DNA of 64,000 nt from contig NZ_CP128362.1 in the NCBI RefSeq assembly GCF_034274695.1, forward strand, positions 3,288,501 through 3,352,500. The letters are read 5' to 3'. The notes beneath the pieces are model-generated. The model was given only the letters and a program-made list of their open reading frames with translations, ran no database searches and was not told the DNA's origin. This stretch comes from Chitinophaga sp. LS1. GTDB taxonomy: Bacteria; Bacteroidota; Bacteroidia; Chitinophagales; Chitinophagaceae. Positions 8,741 to 16,792 of the stretch are shown here, one piece after another. The position numbers and the translations under genes were made by a program. Each line of letters starts with the position of its first letter. The stretch's first letter is position 1.

Positions 8741-9952
8741 ATGAAGATCGCTGACAATACGCTGGGATTACCCTATCATGTAGATGAAAAAGGCTTCTAC
8801 GGCCGCTTTGGCGGTGCCTATGTGCCAGAGATGCTCTTCCCCAACGTGGATGAGTTACAGAAAAGGTACCTGGAAGTTCTGCGTGAACCGAGCTTCCAGC
8901 AGGAGTTTGAACAATTGCTGCGGGATTATGTAGGCCGTCCTTCTCCTTTATATTTTGCAAAGCGCCTCTCTGAAAAATATGGTGCACAGATCTACCTGAA
9001 AAGGGAAGACCTGAATCATACAGGTGCACATAAGGTAAACAATACAATTGGTCAGATACTGCTGGCAAAGCGACTGGGCAAAACCCGCATCATCGCTGAA
9101 ACCGGTGCAGGTCAGCATGGGGTAGCGACAGCTACAGTGTGTGCCCTGATGAATATGGAATGTGTGATCTACATGGGTAGCATCGACATCCAGCGCCAGG
9201 CGCCGAACGTGGCACGTATGAAAATGCTGGGTGCTACAGTAGTAGCTGCAACCAGTGGTAGTCAAACGCTGAAAGATGCGTGTAACGAAGCTATCCGTGA
9301 CTGGATCAATAACCCTGTCACTACCCATTACATACTGGGTACAGCAGCAGGTCCTCATCCATATCCTGATATGGTGACCCGTTTTCAATCCGTGATCAGT
9401 GAAGAGATCCGCAAACAGCTGGAAGAAAAAACCGGTAATCCGAATCCAAATTATGTAGTGGCCTGTATAGGTGGTGGTAGCAATGCTGCCGGTACTTATT
9501 ACCACTTCCTGAACGAACCGGGTGTGAAGATCATTGCTGTGGAAGCTGCGGGCAAAGGAGTTCATTCCGGACACTCTGCAGCTACTACGCAACTGGGTAA
9601 ACTGGGTATCATCCATGCTGCGAAAACACTGCTGATGCAGACAGACGACGGACAGATCACTGAACCATATTCCATTTCCGCAGGTCTGGACTATCCTGGT
9701 ATCGGTCCATTGCATGCACATTTGTATGAGACCGGCCGTGGTACTTTCCTGGCGGCAACAGATGATGAAGCCCTGCAGGCAGCTTACGAGCTGACCAGAC
9801 TGGAAGGTATTATCCCTGCACTGGAATCCAGTCACGCACTGGCGAAACTGGGTGAAATTCCTTTCAAACCATCAGACGTTGTAGTCGTATGTCTGAGTGG
9901 TCGTGGTGACAAGGATATGGAAACATACATTCGTAATCTGCCCAATAAATAA
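8741..9952 (+). CDS. trpB: Tryptophan synthase beta chain
   Basis: TrpB is a PLP enzyme that joins indole and serine to make tryptophan, working as an alpha2-beta2 complex with TrpA. The 403-residue protein has [10 protein letters not shown], the PLP-lysine motif [27 protein letters not shown], the phosphate-binding GGGSNAAG and [10 protein letters not shown] near the end. It is the TrpB1 type that pairs with TrpA, which follows nine bases later. Confidence 0.97.
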   Translation: MKIADNTLGLPYHVDEKGFYGRFGGAYVPEMLFPNVDELQKRYLEVLREPSFQQEFEQLLRDYVGRPSPLYFAKRLSEKYGAQIYLKREDLNHTGAHKVNNTIGQILLAKRLGKTRIIAETGAGQHGVATATVCALMNMECVIYMGSIDIQRQAPNVARMKMLGATVVAATSGSQTLKDACNEAIRDWINNPVTTHYILGTAAGPHPYPDMVTRFQSVISEEIRKQLEEKTGNPNPNYVVACIGGGSNAAGTYYHFLNEPGVKIIAVEAAGKGVHSGHSAATTQLGKLGIIHAAKTLLMQTDDGQITEPYSISAGLDYPGIGPLHAHLYETGRGTFLAATDDEALQAAYELTRLEGIIPALESSHALAKLGEIPFKPSDVVVVCLSGRGDKDMETYIRNLPNK

Positions 9953-9960
9953 ATTATTTT

Positions 9961-10731
9961 ATGAGCAATCGTATAGATCAGTTATTTGCCGGTAAAAAAA
10001 ATGGCATTCTCAATATATACTGCACAGCGGGTTTCCCGGAGTTGAATGATACACTGCCAGTGATGACGGCGCTGCAACAGCATGGTGCAGACCTGATAGA
10101 ACTGGGCATGCCTTTCTCCGATCCACTGGCCGATGGTCCGGTGATACAGGAGAGCAGCAGCCGCGCTATTAAAAATGGGATGGGCCTCCGTGTATTGTTG
10201 GAGCAATTGAAAGACTTCAGGAAAAGCATTCATGTACCTGTGGTCCTCATGGGGTACCTGAACCCGGTATTGCTATACGGCATTGAAGCTTTCTGCCAGA
10301 AATGTGCGGAAGTAGGGGTAGATGGTCTGATCCTGCCTGACCTGCCAATGGACGAGTACGAAAATGAATATAAAGCGGTCTTTGAACACTACGGTTTGCA
10401 CCTGATCTTCCTGGTGACACCAGAGACGAGCGAAGCACGCATCCGTAAGATCGACAGCCTGAGCAAAGGATTTATTTACGCTGTATCTTCTTCTTCTACC
10501 ACTGGTACAGACAAGAATATGGGCCACCAGCAGGCATATTTTGAAAGACTTGAAAAGTTGCAGTTAAAGAACCCTGTATTGATCGGGTTTGGTGTCAAAG
10601 ATAAAGCTACCTTTGCGGCGGCCTGTGCACACAGCAATGGTGCAATTATAGGTACTGCCTTTATCCGCGCTATAGAAAATGCGACCAACATCGACACTGC
10701 TGTCAAAGACTTTATCAGCAGCGTAAAATAG
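9961..10731 (+). CDS. trpA: Tryptophan synthase alpha chain
   Basis: TrpA splits indole-glycerol phosphate and channels indole to TrpB. The 256-residue TIM barrel has LIELGMPFSDPLADGPVIQ with the catalytic Glu, VLMGYLNPVLLYG, VDGLILPDLP with the catalytic Asp, and GFIYAVSSSSTTG for phosphate binding. The next gene, hisH, begins only five bases after its stop, so trp and the second his block are very likely on one transcript. Confidence 0.96.
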   Translation: MSNRIDQLFAGKKNGILNIYCTAGFPELNDTLPVMTALQQHGADLIELGMPFSDPLADGPVIQESSSRAIKNGMGLRVLLEQLKDFRKSIHVPVVLMGYLNPVLLYGIEAFCQKCAEVGVDGLILPDLPMDEYENEYKAVFEHYGLHLIFLVTPETSEARIRKIDSLSKGFIYAVSSSSTTGTDKNMGHQQAYFERLEKLQLKNPVLIGFGVKDKATFAAACAHSNGAIIGTAFIRAIENATNIDTAVKDFISSVK

Positions 10732-10736
10732 TTTTT

Positions 10737-11333
10737 ATGAAAACGGTAATCATCAAGTACAACGCCGGTAATATCCGCTCTGTATTATTTGCACTGGACC
10801 GCATTGGCGTGGAAGGTGTGGTAACAGATAACCCGGAGGAAATCCGTGCTGCAGACAGGGTGATCTTTCCAGGAGTAGGAGAGGCGAGCACCGCCATGAA
10901 CTACCTGAAAGAAAGAAAGCTCGACCTCCTCATCAAGGACCTGAAGCAGCCTACACTGGGCATTTGCCTGGGTATGCAGCTGATGTGTAAACACTCAGAA
11001 GAAAATAATACACCCTGCCTCGGCATTTTCGATGTGGAAGTAAAGAAATTCCAGTCACCGGTAGATAACCTGCTGAAGATCCCTCAGATCGGCTGGAACA
11101 ATATTACAGGATTGTACAGCTCTATATTTGAGCATGTGGGTGAAAACAGTTACATGTATTTTGTACACAGCTACTATGCGGCCTTGTGCGCGGATACCGT
11201 AGCGACTACAAACTATGTGATCAACTACAGCAGTGCCCTGCAGAAAGATAATTTCTATGCGGTACAGTTCCACCCGGAAAAGTCAGCAGATGGAGGACAG
11301 CAAATTCTGGAAAACTTCCTGAAGATCCAATAA
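10737..11333 (+). CDS. hisH: Imidazole glycerol phosphate synthase, glutamine amidotransferase subunit
   Basis: HisH supplies ammonia from glutamine to HisF. The 198-residue class I amidotransferase has FPGVGEASTAMNYL, the nucleophile motif LGICLGMQLM, and the catalytic His-Glu in AVQFHPEKSADGG. It begins the second his block, five bases after trpA and three before the GNAT-HisA fusion. Its partner hisF is two genes away. Confidence 0.95.
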   Translation: MKTVIIKYNAGNIRSVLFALDRIGVEGVVTDNPEEIRAADRVIFPGVGEASTAMNYLKERKLDLLIKDLKQPTLGICLGMQLMCKHSEENNTPCLGIFDVEVKKFQSPVDNLLKIPQIGWNNITGLYSSIFEHVGENSYMYFVHSYYAALCADTVATTNYVINYSSALQKDNFYAVQFHPEKSADGGQQILENFLKIQ

Positions 11334-11336
11334 ACA

Positions 11337-12479
11337 ATGCAGGTAAGAAGAATCAATACAGTCGATACACTCACCCTGCGCAGGGATGTGTTGTATCCTG
11401 ATCAGTCGCTGGATGCCGTGAAGGTAGAAGGTGATGATGATGGCCTGCACTTTGGATTGTTTGAACAATCTACACTAGTCGGTGTCATTTCTTTGTTCCT
11501 GGAGCGGGCAAGTGCCCGTTTCCGAAAGCTGGCTATTTCTCCGGCTTGTCAGGGAAAAGGTTATGGCAGCATATTGTTAGCTCATGTGGAAGACTTTTGT
11601 CGCCGGGAACGCATTCCTTCACTGTGGTGCGATGCCCGCAATTCGGCATTTGGCTTCTATGAAAAGAGAGGCTATGTATACGACAGTGCGCCTTTTAAAA
11701 AAGGGAATAATACATTTCGCAAAATGAAAATTGAACTTGGTCAGGCATCCGCACAAAAATTCAGCGTGATTCCGGCAATCGATATTATAGATGGTAAATG
11801 TGTACGCCTCACACAGGGAGATTATGCACAGAAGAAAGTGTATAATGAACATCCGCTGGAAGTGGCGAAAGAGTTTGAAAGCATTGGCGTGACCCGCCTG
11901 CACCTGGTAGACCTGGATGGGGCTAAGAAGGGGAGTGTGGTCAACTGGAAAGTGCTGGAAGCGATCGCTGGCCATACCAGCCTGGTAGTAGACTTTGGGG
12001 GAGGTATCAAGACAGAAGACGACCTCCGCATTGTGTATGAAAACGGTGCAGCACTGGCTACTATCGGTTCTATCGCTGTAAAGGAACCTGAGCTGTTTTT
12101 TAGCTGGGTGAAAGCGTATGGTGCAGACAAGATTTTCCTGGGTGCAGATGTAAAGGAAGAAAAGATTGCCGTAGGCGGTTGGCTGGAAACGACTGACCTG
12201 ACTATTTACGATTTCCTGGAATCTAATATCAAAGAAGGTGTGCATCACATCTTCTGTACAGATATCGCGAAAGACGGTTTGCTGCAGGGGCCTTCCATCC
12301 CACTGTACAAAAAGATCCTGGAGCGTTTTCCCAACATTGACTTTGTAGCCAGCGGTGGTGTGAGCAATATGGATGATATCTATGCACTGCAGGAAGCAGG
12401 TTGCAATGGTGTGATCGTAGGGAAAGCGATCTATGAAGGAAAGATCTCAATGGAAGAGTTGAAACAATTAATGAAGTAA
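11337..12479 (+). CDS. hisA: GNAT acetyltransferase domain fused to ProFAR isomerase (HisA)
   Basis: This 380-residue frame has two parts. Residues 1 to about 135 form a GNAT N-acetyltransferase: the acetyl-CoA site SPACQGKGYGSILLAHVEDF is followed by ARNSAFGFYEKRGYV. Residues from about 143 are HisA, the ProFAR isomerase of histidine synthesis, with IPAIDIIDGKCVRLTQG, HLVDLDGAKKG, the GGGI turn and CTDIAKDG. The part after the join has a complete HisA start region, so isomerase activity is likely. An in-frame ATG at 11724 (Met130) could also start a free HisA. The GNAT substrate is unknown. The fused frame is clear; whether one polypeptide is made is inferred. Confidence 0.9.
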   Translation: MQVRRINTVDTLTLRRDVLYPDQSLDAVKVEGDDDGLHFGLFEQSTLVGVISLFLERASARFRKLAISPACQGKGYGSILLAHVEDFCRRERIPSLWCDARNSAFGFYEKRGYVYDSAPFKKGNNTFRKMKIELGQASAQKFSVIPAIDIIDGKCVRLTQGDYAQKKVYNEHPLEVAKEFESIGVTRLHLVDLDGAKKGSVVNWKVLEAIAGHTSLVVDFGGGIKTEDDLRIVYENGAALATIGSIAVKEPELFFSWVKAYGADKIFLGADVKEEKIAVGGWLETTDLTIYDFLESNIKEGVHHIFCTDIAKDGLLQGPSIPLYKKILERFPNIDFVASGGVSNMDDIYALQEAGCNGVIVGKAIYEGKISMEELKQLMK

Positions 12480-12491
12480 ACAACACAAGCC

Positions 12492-13247
12492 ATGTTGACA
12501 AAACGTATCATACCTTGTCTGGACATCAAAGATGGCCGCACAGTAAAAGGGGTGAACTTTGAAAATATCCGCGATGCGGGGGATCCGATTGAATTGGGTG
12601 CCCTGTATGCGCAACAGGGAGCGGATGAACTGGTATTCCTGGACATCACAGCTACCAACGAGCGTCGTAAGACCCTCTCTGAACTTGTGAGAAGTATTGC
12701 CAGGCATGTGAACATACCGTTTACAGTAGGAGGGGGCATCTCATCTGTAGAAGACGTAAGTGTATTGCTGCAGAATGGTGCTGACAAGATCTCCGTAAAT
12801 ACGTCTGCTTTCAGGCGTCCTGAGCTGGTCGATGAACTGGCAAGGGAATTTGGCAGTCAGTGTGTGGTACTGGCGATCGATACCCGTTTTGAAGACGGGG
12901 ATTGGTATGTATACCTGAATGGCGGCCGTGTGAAAACGGATGTAAAATGCTATGACTGGGCTAAGGAAGCGGTGTCAAGAGGAGCGGGCGAGATTCTGCT
13001 CACTTCTATGAACAACGATGGTACCAAGCAGGGTTTTGCATTGGACATCACCGGCAAGCTTTCTCAGAACCTGAATGTACCGATCATTGCCTCCGGTGGC
13101 GCAGGTACCATGGAGCACTTTACGGATGTGTTCGAAATTGCCCAGGCCGATGCAGCATTGGCGGCAAGTATTTTTCACTATAAGGAAATCGAGATCCCGG
13201 CCCTGAAGACATATCTTTATCAAAAAGGTGTGAACATCAGGTTCTAA
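12492..13247 (+). CDS. hisF: Imidazole glycerol phosphate synthase, cyclase subunit
   Basis: HisF uses ammonia from HisH to cyclise PRFAR to imidazole-glycerol phosphate and AICAR. The 251-residue TIM barrel opens with [19 protein letters not shown] with the catalytic Asp. It also has [45 protein letters not shown] with the second catalytic Asp, and [12 protein letters not shown] promoter-like box lies between it and hisIE. Confidence 0.96.
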   Translation: MLTKRIIPCLDIKDGRTVKGVNFENIRDAGDPIELGALYAQQGADELVFLDITATNERRKTLSELVRSIARHVNIPFTVGGGISSVEDVSVLLQNGADKISVNTSAFRRPELVDELAREFGSQCVVLAIDTRFEDGDWYVYLNGGRVKTDVKCYDWAKEAVSRGAGEILLTSMNNDGTKQGFALDITGKLSQNLNVPIIASGGAGTMEHFTDVFEIAQADAALAASIFHYKEIEIPALKTYLYQKGVNIRF

Positions 13248-13255
13248 TAAATAGC

Positions 13256-13263
13256 TACTTTTG
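13256..13263 (+). promoter_or_regulatory. Possible -7 box upstream of hisIE
   Basis: TACTTTTG fits the Bacteroidota -7 consensus TAnnTTTG and is followed by C. No clear TTTG lies 19-21 bases upstream, so the call is weak. If real, hisIE would have its own promoter independent of the trp attenuator. Confidence 0.3.
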
Positions 13264-13296
13264 CACTGCTAAAGTCAATTTTAAAGAGCGCACCAA

Positions 13297-13902
13297 ATGT
13301 ATAATTACAAGCAGATAGATTTTCAAAAATCAGCAGACGGACTGGTACCTGCCATCATACAGGATGCCGCTACTCACAAAGTTCTGATGCTGGGTTATAT
13401 GAACCAGGAATCCCTGGACAAAACCCTGCAGGAAGGGAAAGTCACCTTCTTCAGCCGTTCAAAACAAAGGCTGTGGACAAAAGGAGAGGAGAGTGGTAAC
13501 TTCCTCACGCTCGTAGACCTGCGGGTAGACTGCGACAACGATACTCTTCTTATCAAGGTAAACCCTGCGGGTGTAGTATGCCATACAGGTGCGGACACCT
13601 GTTGGGATGAAAAGAATATCTCCAACGATTTTCTGTCCAAACTGGAAACCGTCATCAACGACCGGAAGAACAACCCTTCTGACAGCTCTTATACTTCCAA
13701 ACTCTTCGCCAGGGGTATCAATAAGATTGCCCAGAAGGTAGGGGAAGAAGCGGTAGAAGTGGTGATCGAAGCAAAGGATGACAGTGAAGAACTGTTCCTG
13801 AATGAATCAGCCGATCTGCTGTTCCATTACCTGGTATTGCTCAGTGCCAAAGGCTACCAACTGTCTGACGTACTGGGGATATTGCAGCAAAGACATAAGT
13901 AA
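13297..13902 (+). CDS. hisIE: Bifunctional phosphoribosyl-AMP cyclohydrolase / phosphoribosyl-ATP pyrophosphatase
   Basis: This 201-residue protein carries out steps two and three of histidine synthesis. The N-terminal HisI part (about 1-110) has VLMLGYMNQESL, TFFSRSKQRLWTKGEESGN, the metal motif VDCDNDTLL and CHTGADTCW with zinc-binding Cys. The C-terminal HisE part (about 115-201) has the helical MazG-like motif KVGEEAVEVVIEAKDDSEEL and ESADLLFHYLVLL. This is the normal bacterial fusion and the last his gene of the block. Confidence 0.96.
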   Translation: MYNYKQIDFQKSADGLVPAIIQDAATHKVLMLGYMNQESLDKTLQEGKVTFFSRSKQRLWTKGEESGNFLTLVDLRVDCDNDTLLIKVNPAGVVCHTGADTCWDEKNISNDFLSKLETVINDRKNNPSDSSYTSKLFARGINKIAQKVGEEAVEVVIEAKDDSEELFLNESADLLFHYLVLLSAKGYQLSDVLGILQQRHK

Positions 13903-13926
13903 CACAAATATTTCATATATTAGGGC

Positions 13927-15015
13927 GTGAAAAGACTTACTGTTATCTGCGCCGCAGGCGTACTATGCTCACTTTCCATCACTGCACAGCAGGTATCCGG
14001 TTCCCTGAAGGGAGCGGAGGGCAAAAAGCTGTATCTCTATAGTGATGACGACAACAATCCGAAGGATTCCCTCGTCATTAAAGAAGATGGCAAGTTTACC
14101 TTTAATACCGATGCGACCAAAGCACCAGCGGTGAACGCCCTGGTACTGGAATCTGTGAATAATCCCCTGTTGTTTGTAACAGGTAAAGAGAAGACTTCTT
14201 ATGTGCTCACGGCTGCTGACTTCCCGATTGCGACTTCTATGAAGGGTAGTGCGGATGACAAAGCCATGCAGGAATACCAGAAGGCCTTTGCTCCCTTGCT
14301 GAAACGTGCGGGAGAACTGAATGCAGAAGCCAAAGGCATTAATCCTGACGATGAAGCTGCCAAGCAGGCTTTTCGTGATAAAGCAGGTAAATTCAGCGAT
14401 GAAGTAATTGCCACCGGAAAGAAGCTGGTAAAAGACCATCCAAAGGAAATAGCCAGCATCTGGGTATTAATGAATGAGTTGCGTAGCCGTTTATCTCCTG
14501 AAGACTTTGAAGCATTATATACTTCTCTCGACGCGGGGCTGAAAGAAACCAAGTATGGCAAATCAGCGGGTAAGTACCTGCATGATCTGAAAGGTGAAAC
14601 AGAAGTGGTTGAAGCAGAAGACTTTGAACAGACCGATGTAAATGGCAACAAAGTAAAGCTGTCTTCTTTCAGAGGTAAATATGTGTTGGTAGATTTCTGG
14701 GCCAGCTGGTGTGGACCTTGCCGCCAGGAAAACCCGAATGTGGTAAAAGCTTATAACAAATTCAAAGACAAGAACTTCACTATACTTGGGGTGTCTCTGG
14801 ACCAGGATAAGGAAAGTTGGGTAGCTGCTATCAAGCATGATAACCTGGACTGGACACAGGTATCGGACCTGAAGGGATGGGGTAACGAAGCTGCCCGGTT
14901 GTACAACATCAACGGGATCCCTGCGAACCTGCTTATAGATCCAAAGGGTCGGATAATAGCCCGCAACCTGAGAGGGGCGGCGCTGGAAGAGAAGCTCGCC
15001 CAGATACTGAAATAA
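13927..15015 (+). CDS. DUF4369/thioredoxin-like disulfide reductase, exported
   Basis: A signal peptide (MKRLTVICAAGVLCSLSITAQ) is followed by a DUF4369-type beta domain (about 23-120), a helical linker and a TlpA/ResA-like thioredoxin domain (about 225-362). The redox motif is WCGPC with Cys262 and Cys265, in FWASWCGPCRQENP. Such proteins act in the periplasm as thiol-disulfide reductants, often in cytochrome c maturation or envelope stress; the true partner is unknown. The start is GTG. It follows hisIE by 24 bases, and a paralogue lies directly downstream. Confidence 0.85.
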   Translation: MKRLTVICAAGVLCSLSITAQQVSGSLKGAEGKKLYLYSDDDNNPKDSLVIKEDGKFTFNTDATKAPAVNALVLESVNNPLLFVTGKEKTSYVLTAADFPIATSMKGSADDKAMQEYQKAFAPLLKRAGELNAEAKGINPDDEAAKQAFRDKAGKFSDEVIATGKKLVKDHPKEIASIWVLMNELRSRLSPEDFEALYTSLDAGLKETKYGKSAGKYLHDLKGETEVVEAEDFEQTDVNGNKVKLSSFRGKYVLVDFWASWCGPCRQENPNVVKAYNKFKDKNFTILGVSLDQDKESWVAAIKHDNLDWTQVSDLKGWGNEAARLYNINGIPANLLIDPKGRIIARNLRGAALEEKLAQILK

Positions 15016-15038
15016 GTAAGTAAGAAAGATAATAGCTG

Positions 15039-15060
15039 AAGCCCGCTCTGCGGGCTTTTT
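15039..15060 (+). terminator. Rho-independent terminator
   Basis: An 8-bp GC-rich stem AAGCCCGC/GCGGGCTT with a TCT loop is followed by a T-run. It lies 23 bases after the first thioredoxin-like gene and ends the his-side transcript. Confidence 0.85.
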
Positions 15061-15138
15061 GCGTTTTTAGGCCGCTTATCACAATACCTTTGATTATCCT
15101 GATGGTAATCGGGATTTTTGTTATAAAATCAGAAACTA

Positions 15139-16278
15139 ATGAAGTCAGTAATATTGGCCGCGGCGCTATTGTCGCCCGTGGTCTTAGTTGCGCAGGACAA
15201 GAAAAATGAGCAACCCTTTACCATTGAGGGATCTGTCGCGCAACTGCAAAAGCCAGCTAAAGTTTATCTGAGTATCCGTAATTCAAGTAAGAATAAACTG
15301 GATAGTGCAGAAGTAAAAGATGGTAAATTCTCCTTTACAGGTAGTTTGGAAGAGCCGATGATGGCCAGCCTGCTGCTAAAAGTACAGGATCCGTCGGCAC
15401 CTGAGCTCACAGGACCGGTAAAAAAGGATATCCTGACCGTATTCCTGGATAAGGGAAAGATGAACATCTCTGCACAGGATTCTATCAGCAAAGCGACCGT
15501 GACAGGTTCCAAAGCGAACGACGATTTTAAGCAGCTGAATGAGAACCTGAAAGATGTAAGCAGCCAGATGCAGGAATTACAACAGCAGTACCGGCAGTTG
15601 TATATGGCGAAGGATGAAGAGGGAATGAAGAAGCTGGAGCCTAAATTTGATGAACTGGAAGCTAACCAGAAGACGATTCTGGGCGATTACCTCAAAAGTA
15701 ATAGTAGTTCCCCGATAGCATTGTTTGTACTGAACCAGTATGCTGGTTATGAAATAAACCCTACCGAGATCACGCCTGTATATAATAAGCTGAGTAAGAC
15801 ATTGCGCACAAGCCCTTCCGGAAAAGAATTTGCAACAAGACTGGAATCTGCCCGTAAAACCGCGATAGGGCAGCCAGCGATGGACTTTAGTCAGCCTGAT
15901 GCCGATGGCAAGCAGATTAGTCTGGCTTCATATAAAGGTAAGTATGTGTTGGTTGATTTCTGGGCGAGCTGGTGTGGTCCTTGCCGTGCTGAAAATCCGA
16001 ATGTAGTGAAGGCTTATAGCCGGTTTAAAGATAAAGGGTTTGACATTTTAGGCGTGAGCCTGGATGATAAAAAGGATAAGTGGCTGGCGGCTGTGCAGGC
16101 AGATAACCTGCCATGGACACATGTAAGTGATTTGAAAGGGTGGAAGAATGTGGTGGCAGAGCAGTATGGGATCAGGGCGATTCCCCAGAATTTGCTGTTG
16201 GATCCGAAGGGGGTGATTATAGCTAAGAACCTTCGTGGTGATGCACTCGAAAAGAAATTAGAAGAAGTAATTAAATAG
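15139..16278 (+). CDS. DUF4369/thioredoxin-like disulfide reductase, exported (paralogue)
   Basis: This 379-residue protein has the same plan as its upstream neighbour: signal peptide (MKSVILAAALLSPVVLVAQ), an N-terminal DUF4369-type domain (about 25-130), a coiled-coil-like helical linker rich in Gln, Glu and Lys (about 130-180), and a TlpA-like thioredoxin domain. The redox motif is WCGPC with Cys279 and Cys282. The two neighbours look like a tandem duplication. They are separated by a terminator, so they are probably transcribed separately. It is likely a periplasmic thiol-disulfide reductant of unknown partner. Confidence 0.85.
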   Translation: MKSVILAAALLSPVVLVAQDKKNEQPFTIEGSVAQLQKPAKVYLSIRNSSKNKLDSAEVKDGKFSFTGSLEEPMMASLLLKVQDPSAPELTGPVKKDILTVFLDKGKMNISAQDSISKATVTGSKANDDFKQLNENLKDVSSQMQELQQQYRQLYMAKDEEGMKKLEPKFDELEANQKTILGDYLKSNSSSPIALFVLNQYAGYEINPTEITPVYNKLSKTLRTSPSGKEFATRLESARKTAIGQPAMDFSQPDADGKQISLASYKGKYVLVDFWASWCGPCRAENPNVVKAYSRFKDKGFDILGVSLDDKKDKWLAAVQADNLPWTHVSDLKGWKNVVAEQYGIRAIPQNLLLDPKGVIIAKNLRGDALEKKLEEVIK

Positions 16279-16279
16279 G

Positions 16280-16324
16280 CCAAATCAAAAAGGTTTTGCC
16301 TCTGGCAAAACCTTTTTGATTTGG
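16280..16324. terminator. Perfect 21-bp hairpin terminator
   Basis: The arms 16280-16300 and 16304-16324 are exact inverse complements with a TCT loop. The A-rich and T-rich arm segments let it work as a terminator on either strand. It starts two bases after the stop codon of the thioredoxin-like gene. Confidence 0.75.
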
Positions 16325-16327
16325 AGG

Positions 16328-16367
16328 CGAAATGGTTCTGGTGGCTTTCGCCACCAGAACCATTTCG
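16328..16367. terminator. Second perfect hairpin (18 bp) in tandem
   Basis: The arms 16328-16345 and 16350-16367 are exact inverse complements with a TTTC loop. It lies three bases after the 21-bp hairpin and is followed by GTTTTT. A tandem pair of perfect stems gives firm insulation of the BlaI/M56 unit from upstream transcription. Confidence 0.65.
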
Positions 16368-16393
16368 GTTTTTAGGAAATTAATTTGGTGGTT

Positions 16394-16427
16394 TACGAAA
16401 CTTTCGTAGATTTACGAAACAATCGTA
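16394..16427 (+). promoter_or_regulatory. Two tandem BlaI/MecI-type operators
   Basis: TACGAAACTTTCGTA (16394-16408) and TACGAAACAATCGTA (16413-16427) are two dyad 15-mers with centres 19 bases apart. The second ends three bases before the repressor ATG. TACGA/TCGTA half-sites around a five-base centre suit a winged-helix dimer of the BlaI family. The position implies that the repressor controls its own operon. Confidence 0.7.
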
Positions 16428-16430
16428 GTT

Positions 16431-16790
16431 ATGGAGAAACTAACTCAACAAGAAGAAAATGCCATGCTTGCCATCTGGAAAATATCAGGTGGATTTGTGA
16501 AGGATTTCCTCGAAGCTCATCCGGCTCCACAGCCACCATATACAACCCTGGCATCTACAGTCAAAAACCTGGAGAAGAAAGGTTATTTACAAAGCCGGAA
16601 GATTGGTAACGTATATGAATACCAGCCCATCATACCGGAAAACGAGTATAAGCAAAAATTCATGAGTGGGTTTGTCAAAGACTACTTTGAAAACTCATAT
16701 AAAAACCTCGTCACCTTTTTCGCCAAAGAGAAAAAGATCAGCCCTGAAGAACTCAAAGAAATCGTAAAAATGATCGAGAAAAATCAATAA
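16431..16790 (+). CDS. BlaI/MecI family transcriptional repressor
   Basis: This 119-residue protein is the usual size of Penicillinase_R (BlaI/MecI) winged-helix repressors. The opening LTQQEENAMLAIWKI and the recognition-helix region YTTLASTVKNLEKKGYL match the family, and the rest is a helical dimerisation domain. Its partner, an M56 membrane peptidase, begins three bases after its stop, the standard BlaI/BlaR1 arrangement. It probably binds the two dyads just upstream. No beta-lactamase gene is in the window, so the controlled response is unknown and may be general cell-wall or envelope stress. Confidence 0.88.
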   Translation: MEKLTQQEENAMLAIWKISGGFVKDFLEAHPAPQPPYTTLASTVKNLEKKGYLQSRKIGNVYEYQPIIPENEYKQKFMSGFVKDYFENSYKNLVTFFAKEKKISPEELKEIVKMIEKNQ

Positions 16791-16792
16791 TT

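Noticed and set aside
8948..9835. 295-codon minus-strand frame opposite trpB
   Set aside because: Antisense shadow of a fully conserved gene; Cys- and Thr-rich with no recognisable motif.
16385..16609. 75-codon plus-strand frame over the BlaI operators and gene start
   Set aside because: It overlaps the better supported BlaI frame in another phase, and its start lies upstream of the operators with no family similarity.
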